The notes under the pieces were generated by a model. The model did no database searches. It was not told the origin of the DNA and worked only from the letters and a program-made list of their open reading frames with translations. Position numbers and translations under genes: made by a program. From the NCBI GenBank assembly GCA_030549335.1, contig CM060198.1, positions 39,217,353 to 39,281,352 on the forward strand: DNA of 64,000 bases, in the 5' to 3' direction. This stretch comes from Pontederia crassipes (lineage: Eukaryota; Streptophyta; Magnoliopsida; Commelinales; Pontederiaceae). Positions 35,901 through 51,100 of the stretch are shown here, one piece after another (position 1 is the first letter of the stretch; the number at the start of each line of letters is the position of its first letter).

Positions 35901-38900
35901 GACAGCGTAAAAAATTTCGCATTTTTTGACCTTATAGGCTGAAAACACGAGTAAAAGGCGCGCGCGCGAAATTTCGCACCCCCGAAAAATTTTTGCCCGA
36001 GTCCATTTTTTCGTCCCAATCATCTCACCATGCATCAACAGGCACGAAAGCATCGAAAATTTCGCACCTTTTGACAGCGTAAAAAATTTTGCGTTTTTTG
36101 ACCTTATAGGCTGAAAACACGAGTAAAAGGCGCGCGCGCGAAATTTCGCACCCCCGAAAAATTTTTGCCCGAGTCCATTTTTTCGTCCCAAGCATCTCAC
36201 CATGCATCAACAGGCACGAAAGCATCGAAAATTTCGCACCTTTTGACAGCGTAAAAAATTTTGCGTTTTTTGACCTTCTTGGCTGAAAATACGAGAGAAA
36301 GGCGCGCGCGCGAAATTTCGCACCCCGAAAAATTTTCGCCTCAGTCCATTTTTTCGTCCCAATCATCTCACCATGCATCAACATGCACGAAAGCGTCGAA
36401 AATTTCGCATCTTTTGACAGCGTAAAAAATTTCGCATTTTTTGACCTTCTAGGCTGAAAACACGAGTAAAAGGCGCGCGCGTGAAATTTCGCACCCCCGA
36501 AAAATTTTTGCCCGAGTCCTTTTTTTCGCCCCAATCATCTCACCATGCATCAACTGGCACGAAAGTGTCGAAAATTTTGCATCTTTTGACAGCGTAAAAA
36601 ATTTCCCATTTTTTACATTCTAGGCTGAAAACACGTGTAAAAGGCGCGCGGGCGAAATTTTGCACCCCCGGAAAATTTTTGCCCGAGTCCATTTTTTCGT
36701 CCCAATCATCTCACCATGCATCAACAGGCACGAAAGCGTCGAAAATTTTGCCTCTTTTGACAGCGTAAAAAATTTCGCATTTTTTTACCTTCTAGGCTGA
36801 AAACACGAGTAAAAGGCGCGCGCGCGAAATTTCGCACCCCCGAAAAATTTTTGCCCGAGTCCATTTTTTCGTCCCAAGCATCTCACCATGCATCAACAGG
36901 CACGAAAGCATCGAAAATTTCGCACCTTTTGACAGCGTAAAAAATTTTGCGTTTTTTGACCTTCTTGGCTGAAAATACGAGAGAAAGGCGCGCGCGCGAA
37001 ATTTCGCACCCCGAAAAATTTTCGCCTCAGTCCATTTTTTCGTCCCAATCATCTCACCATGCATCAACATGCACGAAAGCGTCGAAAATTTCGCATCTTT
37101 TGACAGCGTAAAAAATTTCGCATTTTTTGACCTTCTAGGCTGAAAACACGAGTAAAAGGCGCGCGCGCGAAATTTCGCACCCCCGAAAAATTTTTGCCCG
37201 AGTCCTTTTTTTCGCCCCAATCATCTCACCATGCATCAACTGGCACGAAAGTGTCGAAAATTTTGCATCTTTTGACAGCGTAAAAAATTTCGCATTTTTT
37301 TACCTTCTAGGCTGAAAACACGAGTAAAAGGCGCGCGCGCGAAATTTCGCACCCCCGGAAAATTTTTGCCCGAGTCCATTTTTTCGTCCCAATCATCTCA
37401 CCATGCATCAACAGGCACGAAAGCGTCGAAAATTTTGCATCTTTTGACAGCGTAAAAAATTTCGCATTTTTTTACCTTCTAGGCTGAAAACACGAGTAAA
37501 AGGCGCGCGCGCGAAAATTCGCACCCCAGGAGAATTTTTGCCCGAGTCCATTTTTTCGTCCAAATCATCTCACCATGCATCAAAAGGCACGAAAGCATCG
37601 AAAATTTCGCACGTTTTGACAGCGTAAAAAATTTTGCGTTTTTTGACCTTCTTGGCTGAAAACACGAGAGAAAGGCGCGCGGGCGAAATTTCGCACCCCC
37701 GAAAAATTTTCGCCCGAGTCCATTTTTTCGTCCCAATCATCTCACCATGCATCAACATGCACGAAAGCGTAGAAAATTTCGCATCTTTTGACAGCGTAAA
37801 AAATTTCGCATTTTTTGACCTTCTAGGCTGAAAACACGAGTAAAACGCGCGCGCGCGAAATTTCGCACCCCCGAAAAATTTTTGCCCGAGTCCATTTTTT
37901 CGCCCCAATCATCTCACCATGCATCAACAGGCACGAAAGTGTCAAAAATTTTGCATCTTTTGACAGCGTAAAAAATTTCTCCTTTTTTACCTTCTAGGCT
38001 GAAAACACGTGTAAAAGGCGCGCGCGCGAAATTTTGCACCCCCGGAAAATTTTTGCCCGAGTCCATTTTTTCGTCCCAATCATCTCACCATGCATCAACA
38101 GGCACGAAAGCGTCGAAAATTTTGCCTCTTTTGACAGCGTAAAAAATTTCGCATTTTTTTACCTTCTAGGCTGAAAACACGAGTATAAGGCGCGCGCGCG
38201 AAATTTCGCACCCCCGGAAAATTTTTGCCCGAGTCCATTTTTTCGTCCCAATCATCTCACCATGCATCAACAAGCACGAAAGCATCGAAAATTTCGCACC
38301 TTTTGACAGCGTAAATTTTTTTGCGTTTTTTGACCTTCTTGGCTGAAAACACGAGAGAAAGGCGTGCGCGCGAAATTTCGCACCCCCGAAAAATTTTCGC
38401 CTGAGTCCATTTTTTCGTCCCAATCATCTCACCATGCATCAACAGGCACGAAAGCGTCGAAAATTTTGCCTCTTTTGACAGCGTAAAAAATTTCGCATTT
38501 TTTTACCTTCTAGGCTGAAAACACGAGTAAAAGGCGCGCGCGCGAAATTTCGCACCCCCGGAAAATTTTTGCCCGAGTCCATTTTTTCGCCCGAATCATC
38601 TCACCATGCATCAACAGGCACGAAAGCGTCGAAAATTTTGCATCTTTTGACAGCGTAAAAAATTTCGCATTTTTTTACCTTCTAGGCTGAAAACACGAGT
38701 AAAAGGCGCGCGCGCGAAAATTCGCACCCCAGGAGAATTTTTGCCCGAGTCCATTTTTTCGTCCAAATCATCTCACCATGCATCAAAAGGCACGAAAGCA
38801 TCGAAAATTTCGCACGTTTTGACAGCGTAAAAAATTTTGCGTTTTTTGACCTTCTTGGCTGAAAACACGAGAGAAAGGCGCGCGGGCGAAATTTCGCACC

Positions 38901-39115
38901 CCCGAAAAATTTTCGCCCGAGTCCATTTTTTCGTCCCAATCATCTCACCATGCATCAACATGCACGAAAGCGTAGAAAATTTCGCATCTTTTGACAGCGT
39001 AAAAAATTTCGCATTTTTTGACCTTCTAGGCTGAAAACACGAGTAAAAGGCGCGCGCGCGAAATTTCGCACCCCCGAAAAATTTTTGTCCGAGTCCATTT
39101 TTTTGTCCCAATCAT
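32934..39115. repeat. HOR-C: 3092-bp 18-monomer higher-order repeat, two tandem units
   Basis: Unit one is about 32934-36026 and unit two about 36027-39115. Landmarks repeat at 3092 bp (3093 before the extra base in GCGCGCGGCG near 33211). Examples are the GTAAAACGCGCGCGCGCG monomer near 34749 and 37841, GAGTATAAGGCG near 35090 and 38182, and GTAAATTTTTTTGCG near 35221 and 38313. The unit is itself a patchwork of HOR-B-like and block-A-like monomers, so it formed after those. Confidence 0.9.
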
Positions 39116-42100
39116 CTCACCATGCATCAACAGGTACGAAAGCGTCGAAAATTTCGCATCTTTTGACAGTGTAAAAAATTTCGCATTTTTTGACCTTATA
39201 GGCTGAAAACACGAGTAAAAGGCGCGCGCGCGAAATTTCGCACCCCCGAAAAATTTTTGCCCGAGTCCATTTTTTCGTCCCAAGCATCTTACCATGCATC
39301 AACAGGCACGAAAGCATCGAAAATTTCGCACCTTTTGACAGCGTAAAAAATTTTGCGTTTTTTGACCTTCTTGGCTGAAAATACGAGAGAAAGGCGCGCG
39401 CGCGAAATTTCGCACCCCGAAAAATTTTCGCCTCAGTCCATTTTTTCGTCCCAATCATCTCACCATGCATCAACATGCACGAAAGCGTCGAAAATTTCGC
39501 ATCTTTTGACAGCGTAAAAAATTTCGCATTTTTTGACCTTCTAGGTTGAAAACACGAGTAAAAGGCGCGCGCGCGAAATTTCGCACCCCCGAAAAATTTT
39601 TGCCCGAGTCCTTTTTTTCGCCCCAATCATCTCACCATGCATCAACTGGCACGAAAGTGTCGAAAATTTTGCATCTTTTGACAGCGTAAAAAATTTCCCA
39701 TTTTTTACATTCTAGGCTGGAAAACACGTGTAAAAGGCGCGCGCGCGAAATTTTGCACCCCCGGAAAATTTTTGCCCGAGTCCATTTTTTCGTCCCAATC
39801 ATCTCACCAAGCATCAACAGGCACGAAAGCGTCGAAAATTTTGCCTCTTTTGACAGCGTAAAAAATTTCGCATTTTTTTACCTTCTAGGCTGAAAACACG
39901 AGTAAAAGGCGCGCGCGCGAAATTTCGCACCCCCGGAAAATTTTTGCCCGAGTCCATTTTTTCGTCCCAATCATCTCACCATGCATCAACAAGCACGAAA
40001 GCATCGAAAATTTTGCACCTTTTGACAGCGTAAAAATTTTTGCGTTTTTTGACCTTCTTGGCTGAAAACACGAGAGAAAGGCGCGCGCGAAATTTCGCAC
40101 CCCCGAAAAATTTTCGCCTGAGTCCATTTTTTCGTCCCAATCATCTCACCATGCATCAACATGCACGAAAGCGTCGAAAATTTCGCATCTTTTGACAGCG
40201 TAAAAAATTTCGCATTTTTTGACCTTCTAGGCTGAAAACACGAGTAAAAGGCGCGGGCGCGAAATTTCGCACCCCCGAAAAATTTTTGCCCGAGTCCATT
40301 TTTTCGCCCCAATCATCTCACCATGCATCAACAGGCACGAAAGCGTAGAAAATTTCGCATCTTTTGACAGCGTAAAAAATTTCGCATTTTTTGACCTTCT
40401 AGGCTGAAAACACGAGTAAAAGGCGCGCGCGCGAAATTTCGCACCCCCGAAAAATTTTTGCCCGAGTCCATTTTTTCGCCCCAATCATCTCACCATGCAT
40501 CAACAGGCACGAAAGCGTCGAAAATTTTGCATCTTTTGACAGCGTAAAAAATTTCGCATTTTTTTACCTTCTAGGCTGAAAACACGAGTAAAAGGCGCGC
40601 GCGCGAAAATTCGCACCCCAGGAAAATTTTTGCCCGAGTCCATTTTTTCGTCCAAATCATCTCACCATGCATCAAAAGGCAGGAAAGCATCGAAAATTTC
40701 GCACCTTTTGACAGCGTAAAAAATTTTGCGTTTTTTGACCTTCTTGACTGAAAACACGAGAGAAAGGCGCGCGGGCGAAATTTCGCACCCCCGAAAAATT
40801 TTCGCCCGAGTCCATTTTTTCGTCCCAATCATCTCACCATGCATCAACATGCACGAAAGCGTAGAAAATTTCGCATCTTTTGACAGCGTAAAAAATTTCG
40901 CATTTTTTGACCTTCTAGGCTGAAAACACGAGTAAAAGGCGCGCGCGCGAAATTTCGCACCCCCGAAAAATTTTCGTCCGAGTCCATTTTTTCGTCCCAA
41001 TCATCTCACCATGCATCAACAGGTACGAAAGCGTCGAAAATTTCGCATCTTTTGACAGTGTAAAAAATTTCGCATTTTTTGACCTTATAGGCTGAAAACA
41101 CGAGTAAAAGGCGCGCGCGCGAAATTTCGCACCCCCGAAAAATTTTTGCCCGAGTCCATTTTTTCGTCCCAAGCATCTCACCATGCATCAACAGGCACGA
41201 AAGCATCGAAAATTTCGCACCTTTTGACAGCGTAAAAAATTTTGCGTTTTTTGACCTTCTTGGCTGAAAATACGAGAGAAAGGCGCGCACGCGAAATTTC
41301 GCACCCCGAAAAATTTTCGCCTCAGTCCATTTTTTCGTCCCAATCATCTCACCATGCACCAACATGCACGAAAGCGTCGAAAATTTCGCATCTTTTGACA
41401 GCGTAAAAAATTTCGCATTTTTTGACCTTCTAGGCTGAAAACACGAGTAAAAGGCGCGCGCGCGAAATTTCGCACCCCCGAAAAATTTTTGCCCGAGTCC
41501 TTTTTTTCGCCCCAATCATCTCACCATGCATCAACTGGCACGAAAGTGTCGAAAATTTTGCATCTTTTGACAGCGTAAAAAATTTCCCATTTTTTACCTT
41601 CTAGGCTGAAAACACGTGTAAAAGGCGCGCGCGCGAAATTTTGCACCCCCGGAAAATTTTTGCCCGAGTCCATTTTTTCGTCCCAATCATCTCACCAAGC
41701 ATCAACAGGCACGAAAGCGTCGAAAATTTTGCCTCTTTTGACAGCGTAAAAAATTTCGCATTTTTTTACCTTCTAGGCTGAAAACACGAGTAAAAGGCGC
41801 GCGCGCGAAATTTCGCACCCCCGGAAAATTTTTGCCCGAGTCCATTTTTTCGTCCCAATCATCTCACCATGCATCAACAGGCACGAAAGCATCGAAAATT
41901 TCGCACCTTTTGACAGCGTAAAAAATTTTGCGTTTTTTGACCTTCTTGGCTGAAAATACGAGAGAAAGGCGCGCGCGCGAAATTTCGCACCCCGAAAAAT
42001 TTTCGCCTCAGTCCATTTTTTCGTCCCAATCATCTCACCATGCATCAACATGCACGAAAGCGTCGAAAATTTCGCATCTTTTGATAGCGTAAAAAATTTC

Positions 42101-45100
42101 GCATTTTTTGACCTTCTAGGCTGAAAACACGAGTAAAAGGCGCGCGCGCGAAATTTCGCACCCCCGAAAAATTTTTGCCCGAGTCCATTTTTTCGCCCCA
42201 ATCATCTCACCATGCATCAACTGGCACGAAAGTGTCGAAAATTTTGCATCTTTTGACAGCGTAAAAAATTTCTCCTTTTTTACCTTCTAGGCTGAAAACA
42301 CGTGTAAAAGGCGCGCGCGCGAAATTTTGCACCCCCGGAAAATTTTTGCCCGAGTCCATTTTTTCGTCCCAATCATCTCACCATGCATCAACAGGCACGA
42401 AAGCGTCGAAAATTTTGCCTCTTTTGACAGCGTAAAAAATTTCGCATTTTTTTACCTTCTAGGCTGAAAACACGAGTAAAAGGCGCGCGCGCGAAATTTC
42501 GCACCCCCGGAAAATTTTTGCCCGAGTCCATTTTTTCGTCCCAATCATCTCACCATGCATCAACAGGCACGAAAGCATCGAAAATTTCGCACCTTTTGAC
42601 AGCGTAAAAAATTTTGCGTTTTTTGACCTTCTTGGCTGAAAACACGAGAGAAAGGCGCGCGGGCGAAATTTCGCACCCCCGAAAAATTTTCGCCCGAGTC
42701 CATTTTTTCGTCCCAATCATCTCACCATGCATCAACATGCACGAAAGCGTAGAAAATTTCGCATCTTTTGACAGCGTAAAAAATTTCGCATTTTTTGACC
42801 TTCTAGGCTGAAAACACGAGTAAAAGGCGCGCGCGCGAAATTTCGCACCCCCGAAAAATTTTCGTCCGAGTCCATTTTTTCGTCCCAATCATCTCACCAT
42901 GCATCAACAGGTACGAAAGCGTCGAAAATTTCGCATCTTTTGACAGGGTAAAAAATTTCGCATTTTTTGACCTTATAGGCTGAAAACACGAGTAAAAGGC
43001 GCGCGCGCGAAATTTCGCACCCCCGAAAAATTTTTGCCCGAGTCCATTTTTTCGTCCCAAGCATCTCACCATGCATCAACAGGCACGAAAGCATCGAAAA
43101 TTTCGCACCTTTTGACGGCGTAAAAAATTTTGCGTTTTTTGACCTTCTTGGCTGAAAATACGAGAGAAAGGCGCGCACGCGAAATTTCGCACCCCGAAAA
43201 ATTTTCGCCTCAGTCCATTTTTTCGTCCCAATCATCTCACCATGCATCAACATGCACGAAAGCGTCGAAAATTTCGCATCTTTTGACAGCGTAAAAAATT
43301 TCGCATTTTTTGACCTTCTAGGCTGAAAACACGAGTAAAAGGCGCGCGCGCGAAATTTCGCACCCCCGAAAAATTTTTGCCCGAGTCCTTTTTTTCGCCC
43401 CAATCATCTCACCATGCATCAACTGGCACGAAAGTGTCGAAAATTTTGCATCTTTTGACAGCGTAAAAAATTTCCCATTTTTTACCTTCTAGGCTGAAAA
43501 CACGTGTAAAAGGCGCGCGCGCGAAATTTTGCACCCCCGGAAAATTTTTGCCCGAGTCCATTTTTTCGTCCCAATCATCTCACCAAGCATCAACAGGCAC
43601 GAAAGCGTCGAAAATTTTGCCTCTTTTGACAGCGTAAAAAATTTCGCATTTTTTTACCTTCTAGGCTGAAAACACGAGTAAAAGGCGCGCGCGCGAAATT
43701 TCGCACCCCCGGAAAATTTTTGCCCGAGTCCATTTTTTCGTCCCAATCATCTCACCATGCATCAACAGGCACGAAAGCATCGAAAATTTCGCACCTTTTG
43801 ACAGCGTAAAAAATTTTGCGTTTTTTGACCTTCTTGGCTGAAAATACGAGAGAAAGGCGCGCGCGCGAAATTTCGCACCCCGAAAAATTTTCGCCTCAGT
43901 CCATTTTTTCGTCCCAATCATCTCACCATGCATCAACATGCACGAAAGCGTCGAAAATTTCGCATCTTTTGATAGCGTAAAAAATTTCGCATTTTTTGAC
44001 CTTCTAGGCTGAAAACACGAGTAAAAGGCGCGCGCGCGAAATTTCGCACCCCCGAAAAATTTTTGCCCGAGTCCATTTTTTCGCCCCAATCATCTCACCA
44101 TGCATCAACTGGCACGAAAGTGTCGAAAATTTTGCATCTTTTGACAGCGTAAAAAATTTCCCATTTTTTACCTTCTAGGCTGAAAACACGTGTAAAAGGC
44201 GCGCGCGCGAAATTTTGCACCCCCGGAAAATTTTTGCCCGAGTCCATTTTTTCGTCCCAATCATCTCACCAAGCATCAACAGGCACGAAAGCGTCGAAAA
44301 TTTTGCCTCTTTTGACAGCGTAAAAAATTTCGCATTTTTTTACCTTCTAGGCTGAAAACACGAGTAAAAGGCGCGCGCGCGAAATTTCGCACCCCCGGAA
44401 AATTTTTGCCCGAGTCCATTTTTTCGTCCCAATCATCTCACCATGCATCAACAGGCACGAAAGCATCGAAAATTTCGCACCTTTTGACAGCGTAAAAAAT
44501 TTTGCGTTTTTTGACCTTCTTGGCTGAAAATACGAGAGAAAGGCGCGCGCGCGAAATTTCGCACCCCGAAAAATTTTCGCCTCAGTCCATTTTTTCGTCC
44601 CAATCATCTCACCATGCATCAACATGCACGAAAGCGTCGAAAATTTCGCATCTTTTGATAGCGTAAAAAATTTCGCATTTTTTGACCTTCTAGGCTGAAA
44701 ACACGAGTAAAAGGCGCGCGCGCGAAATTTCGCACCCCCGAAAAATTTTTGCCCGAGTCCATTTTTTCGCCCCAATCATCTCACCATGCATCAACTGGCA
44801 CGAAAGTGTCGAAAATTTTGCATCTTTTGACAGCGTAAAAAATTTCCCATTTTTTACCTTCTAGGCTGAAAACACGTGTAAAAGGCACGCGCGCGAAATT
44901 TTGCACCCCCGGAAAATTTTTGCCCGAGTCCATTTTTTCGTCCCAATCATCTCACCAAGCATCAACAGGCACGAAAGCGTCGAAAATTTTGCCTCTTTTG
45001 ACAGCGTAAAAAATTTCGCATTTTTTTACCTTCTAGGCTGAAAACACGAGTAAAAGGCGCGCGCGCGAAATTTCGCACCCCCGGAAAATTTTTGCCCGAG

Positions 45101-48100
45101 TCCATTTTTTCGTCCCAATCATCTCACCATGCATCAACAGGCACGAAAGCATCGAAAATTTCGCACCTTTTGACAGCGTAAAAAATTTTGCATTTTTTGA
45201 CCTTCTTGGCTGAAAATACGAGAGAAAGGCGCGCGCGCGAAATTTCGCACCCCGAAAAATTTTCGCCTCAGTCCATTTTTTCGTCCCAATCATCTCACCA
45301 TGCATCAACATGCACGAAAGCGTCGAAAATTTCGCATCTTTTGATAGCGTAAAAAATTTCGCATTTTTTGACCTTCTAGGCTGAAAACACGAGTAAAAGG
45401 CGCGCGCGCGAAATTTCGCACCCCCGAAAAATTTTTGCCCGAGTCCATTTTTTCGCCCCAATCATCTCACCATGCATCAACTGGCACGAAAGTGTCGAAA
45501 ATTTTGCATCTTTTGACAGCGTAAAAAATTTCCCATTTTTTACCTTCTAGGCTGAAAACACGTGTAAAAGGCACGCGCGCGAAATTTTGCACCCCCGGAA
45601 AATTTTTGCCCGAGTCCATTTTTTCGTCCCAATCATCTCACCATGCATCAACAGGCACGAAAGCGTCGAAAATTTTGCCTCTTTTGACAGCGTAAAAAAT
45701 TTCGCATTTTTTTACCTAGAATCGTCCCAATCATCTCACCATGCATCAACAGGCACGAAAGCGTCGAAAATTTTGCATCTTTTGACAGCGTAAAAAATTT
45801 CGCATTTTTTGACCTTCTAGGCTGAAAACACGAGTAAAAGGCGCGCGCGCGAAATTTCGCACACCCGAAAAATTTTTGCCCGAGTCCATTTTTTCGCCCC
45901 AATCATCTCACCATGCATCAACAGGCACGAAAGTGTAAAAAATTTTGCATCTTTTGACAGCGTAAAAAATTTCTCCTTTTTTACCTTCTAGGCTGAAAAC
46001 ACGTGTAAAAGGCGCGCGCGCGAAATTTTGCACCCCCGGAAAATTTTTGCCCGAGTCCATTTTTTCGTCCCAATCATCTCACCATGCATCAACAGGCACG
46101 AAAGCGTCGAAAATTTTGCCTCTTTTGACAGCGTAAAAAATTTCGCATTTTTTTACCTTCTAGGCTGAAAACACGAGTAAAAGGCGCGCGCGCGAAATTT
46201 CGCACCCCCGGAAAATTTTTGCCCGAGTCCATTTTTTCGTCCCAATCATCTCACCATGCATCAACAAGCACGAAAGCATCGAAAATTTCGCACCTTTTGA
46301 CAGCGTAAAAAATTTTGCGTTTTTTGACCTTCTTGGCTGAAAACACGAGAGAAAGGCGCGCGCGCGAAATTTCGCACCCCCGAAAAATTTTCGCCTGAGT
46401 CCATTTTTTCGTCCCAATCATCTCACCATGCATCAACATGCACGAAAGCGTCGAAAATTTCGCATCTTTTGACAGTGTAAAAAATTTCGCATTTTTTGAC
46501 CTTCTAGGCTGAAAACACGAGTAAAAGGCGCGCGCCCGAGTCCATTTTTTCGTCCCAATCATCTCACCATGCATCAACAGGCATGAAAGCGTCGAAAATT
46601 TTGCCTCTTTTGACAGCGTAAAAAATTTCGCATTTTTTTACCTTCTAGGCTGAAAACACGAGTAAAAGGCGCGCGCGCGAAATTTCGCACCCCCGGAAAA
46701 TTTTTGCCCGAGTCCATTTTTTCGTCCCAATCATCTCACCATGCATCAACAGGCACGAAAGTGTCGAAAATTTTGCATCTTTTGACAGCGTAAAAAATTT
46801 CCCATTTTTTACCTTCTAGGCTGAAAACACGTGTAAAAGGCGCGCGCGCGAAATTTTGCACCCCCGGAAAATTTTTGCCCGAGTCCATTTTTTCGTCCCA
46901 ATCATCTCACCATGCATCAACAAGCACGAAAGCGTAAAAAATTTTGCCTCTTTTGACAGCATAAAAAATTTTGCATTTTTTTACCTTCTAGGCTGAAAAC
47001 ACGAGTAAAAGGCGCGCGCGCGAAATTTCGCACCCCCGGAAAATTTTTGCCCGAGTCCATTTTTTCGCCCCAATCATCTCACCATGCATCAACAGGCACG
47101 AAAGCGTCGAAAATTTTGCATCTTTTGACAGCGTAAAAAATTTCGCATTTTTTTACCTTCTAGGCTGAAAACACGAGTAAAAGGCGCGCGCGCGAAAATT
47201 CGCACCCCAGGAAAATTTTTGCCCGAGTCCATTTTTTCGTCCAAATCATCTCACCATGCATCAAAAGGCACGAAAGCATCGAAAATTTCGCACCTTTTGA
47301 CAGCGTAAAAATTTTTGCGTTTTTTGACCTTCTTGGCTGAAAACACGAGAGAAAGGCGCGCGGGCGAAATTTCGCACCCCCGAAAAATTTTCGCCCGAGT
47401 CCATTTTTTCGTCCCAATCATCTCACCATGCATCAGCATGCACGAAAGCGTAGAAAATTTCGCATCTTTTAACAGCGTAAAAAATTTCGCATTTTTTGAC
47501 CTTCTAGGCTGAAAACACGAGTAAAAGGCGCGCGCGCGAAATTTCGCACCCCCGAAAAATTTTTGCCCGAGTCCATTTTTTCGCCCCAATCATCTCACCA
47601 TGCATCAACAGGCACGAAAGCGTCGAAAATTTTGCATCTTTTGACAGCGTAAAAAATTTCGCATTTTTTTACCTTCTAGGCTGAAAACACGAGTAAAAGG
47701 CGCGCACGCGAAAATTCGCACCCCAGGAAAATTTTTGCCCGAGTCCATTTTTTCGTCCAAATCATCTCACCATGCATCAAAAGGCACGAAAGCATCGAAA
47801 ATTTCGCACCTTTTGACAGCGTAAAAAATTTTGCATTTTTTGACCTTCTTGGCTGAAAACACGAGAGAAAGGCGCGCGGGCGAAATTTCGCACCCCCGAA
47901 AAATTTTCGCCCGAGTCCATTTTTTCGTCCCAATCATCTCACCATGCGTCAACATGCACGAAAGCGTAGAAAATTTCGCATCTTTTGACAGCGTAAAAAA
48001 TTTCGCATTTTTTGACCTTCTAGGCTGAAAACACGAGTAAAAGGCGCGCGCGCGAAATTTCGCACCCCCGAAAAATTTTCGTCCGAGTCCATTTTTTCGT

Positions 48101-51100
48101 CCCAATCATCTCACCATGCATCAACAGGTACGAAAGCGTCGAAAATTTCGCATCTTTTGACAGTGTAAAAAATTTCGCATTTTTTGACCTTATAGGCTGA
48201 AAACACGAGTAAAAGGCGCGCGCGCGAAATTTCGCACCCCCGAAAAATTTTTGCCCGAGTCCATTTTTTCGTCCCAAGCATCTCACCATGCATCAACAGG
48301 CACGAAAGCATCGAAAATTTCGCACCTTTTGACAGCGTAAAAAATTTTGCGTTTTTTGACCTTCTTGGCTGAAAATACGAGAGAAAGGCGCGCACGCGAA
48401 ATTTCGCACCCCGAAAAATTTTCGCCTCAGTCCATTTTTTCGTCCCAATCATCTCACCATGCATCAACATGCACGAAAGCGTCGAAAATTTCGCATCTTT
48501 TGACAGCGTAAAAAATTTCGCATTTTTTGACCTTCTAGGCTGAAAACACGAGTAAAAGGCGCGCGCGCGAAATTTCGCACCCCCGAAAAATTTTTGCCCG
48601 AGTCCTTTTTTTCGCCCCAATCATCTCACCATGCATCAACTGGCACGAAAGTGTCGAAAATTTTGCATCTTTTGACAGCGTAAAAAATTTCCCATTTTTT
48701 ACCTTCTAGGCTGAAAACACGTGTAAAAGGCGCGCGCGCGAAATTTTGCACCCCCGGAAAATTTTTGCCCGAGTCCATTTTTTCGTCCCAATCATCTCAC
48801 CAAGCATCAACAGGCACGAAAGCGTCGAAAATTTTGCCTCTTTTGACAGCGTAAAAAATTTCGCATTTTTTTACCTTCTAGGCTGAAAACACGAGTAAAA
48901 GGCGCGCGCGCGAAATTTCGCACCCCCGGAAAATTTTTGCCCGAGTCCATTTTTTCGTCCCAATCATCTCACCATGCATCAACAAGCACGAACGCATCGA
49001 AAATTTCGCACCTTTTGACAGCGTAAAAATTTTTGCGTTTTTTGACCTTCTTGGCTGAAAACACGAGAGAAAGGCGCGCGCGAAATTTCGCACCCCCGAA
49101 AAATTTTCGCCTGAGTCCATTTTTTCGTCCCAATCTCACCATGCATCAACATGCACGAAAGCGTCGAAAATTTCGCATCTTTTGACAGCGTAAAAAATTT
49201 CACATTTTTTGACCTTCTAGGCTGAAAACACGAGTAAAAGGCGCGCGCGCGAAATTTCGCACCCCCGAAAAATTTTTGCCCGAGTCCATTTTTTCGCCCC
49301 AATCATCTCACCATGCATCAACAGGCACGAAAGTGTCAAAAATTTTGCATCTTTTGACAGCGTAAAAAATTTCTCCTTTTTTACCTTCTAGGCTGAAAAC
49401 ACGTGTAAAAGGCGCGCGCGCGAAATTTTGCACCCCCGGAAAATTTTTGCCCGAGTCCATTTTTTCGTCCCAATCATCTCACCATGCATCAACAGGCACG
49501 AAAGCGTCGAAAATTTTGCCTCTTTTGACAGCGTAAAAAATTTCGCATTTTTTTACCTTCTAGGCTGAAAACACGAGTAAAAGGCGCGCGCGCGAAATTT
49601 CGCACCCCCGGAAAATTTTTGCCCGAGTCCATTTTTTCGTCCCAATCATCTCACCATGCATCAACAAGCACGAAAGCATCGAAAATTTCGCACCTTTTGA
49701 CAGCGTAAAAAATTTTGCGTTTTTTGACCTTCTTGGCTGAAAACACGAGAGAAAGGCGCGCGCAGCGAAATTTCATACCCCCGAAAAATTTTCGCCTGAG
49801 TCCATTTTTTCGTCCCAATCATCTCACCATGCATCAACATGCACGAAAGCGTCGAAAATTTCGCATCTTTTGACAGTTTAAAAAATTTCGCATTTTTTGA
49901 CCTTCTAGGCTGAAAACACGAGTAAAAGGCGCGCGCGCGCGAAATTTCGCACCAACGAAAAATTTTTGCCCGAGTCCATTTTTTCGCCCCAATCATCTCA
50001 CCATGCATCAACAGGCACGAAAGTGTCGAAAATTTTGCATCTTTTGACAGCGTAAAAAATTTCCCATTTTTTACCTTCTAGGCTGAAAACACGTGTAAAA
50101 GGCGCGCGCGCGAAATTTTGCACCCCCGGAAAATTTTTGCCCGAGTCCATTTTTTCGTCCCAATCATCTCACCATGCATCAACAGGCATGAAAGCGTCGA
50201 AAATTTTGCCTCTTTTGACAGCGTAAAAAATTTCGCATTTTTTTACCTTCTAGGCTGAAAACACGAGTAAAAGGCGCGCGCGCGCGAAATTTCGCACCCC
50301 CGGAAAATTTTTGCCCGAGTCCATTTTTTCGTCCCAATCATCTCACCATGCATCAGCAGGCACGAAAGTGTCGAAAATTTTGCATCTTTTGATAGCGTAA
50401 AAAATTTCCCATTTTTTTACCTTCTAGGCTGAAAACACGAGTAAAAGGCGCGCGCGCGAAATTTCGCACCCCCGAAAAATTTTCGCCTGAGTACATTTTT
50501 TCGTCCAAATCATCTCACCATGCGTCAACATGCACGAAAGCGTCGAAAATTTCGCATCTTTTGACAGCGTAAAAAATTTCGCATTTTTTGACCTTCTAGG
50601 CTGAAAACACGAGTAAAAGACGCGCGTGCGAAATTTCGCACCCCCGAAAATTTTTTGCCCGAGTCCATTTTTTCGCCCCAATCATCTCACCATGCATCAA
50701 CAGGCACAAAAGCATCGAAAATTTCGCACCTTTAGACAGCGTAAAAAATTTTGCGTTTTTTGACCTTCTTGGCTGAAAACACGAGAGAATGGCGCGCGCG
50801 CGAAATTTCGCACCCCCGAAAAATTTTCGTCCGAGTCCATTTTTTCGTCCCAATCATCTCACCATGCATCAACAGGCACGAAAGCGTCGAAAATTTCGCA
50901 TCTTTTGACAGCGTAAAAAATTTCGCATTTTTTGACCTTCTAGGCTGAAAACACGAGTAAAAGGCGCGCGCGCGAAATTTTGCACCCCCGGAAAATTTTT
51001 GCCCGAGTCCATTTTTTCGTCCCAATCATCTCACCATGCATCAACAGGCACGAAAGCATCGAAAATTTCTCACCTTTTGATAGCGTAAAAAATTTTGCGT

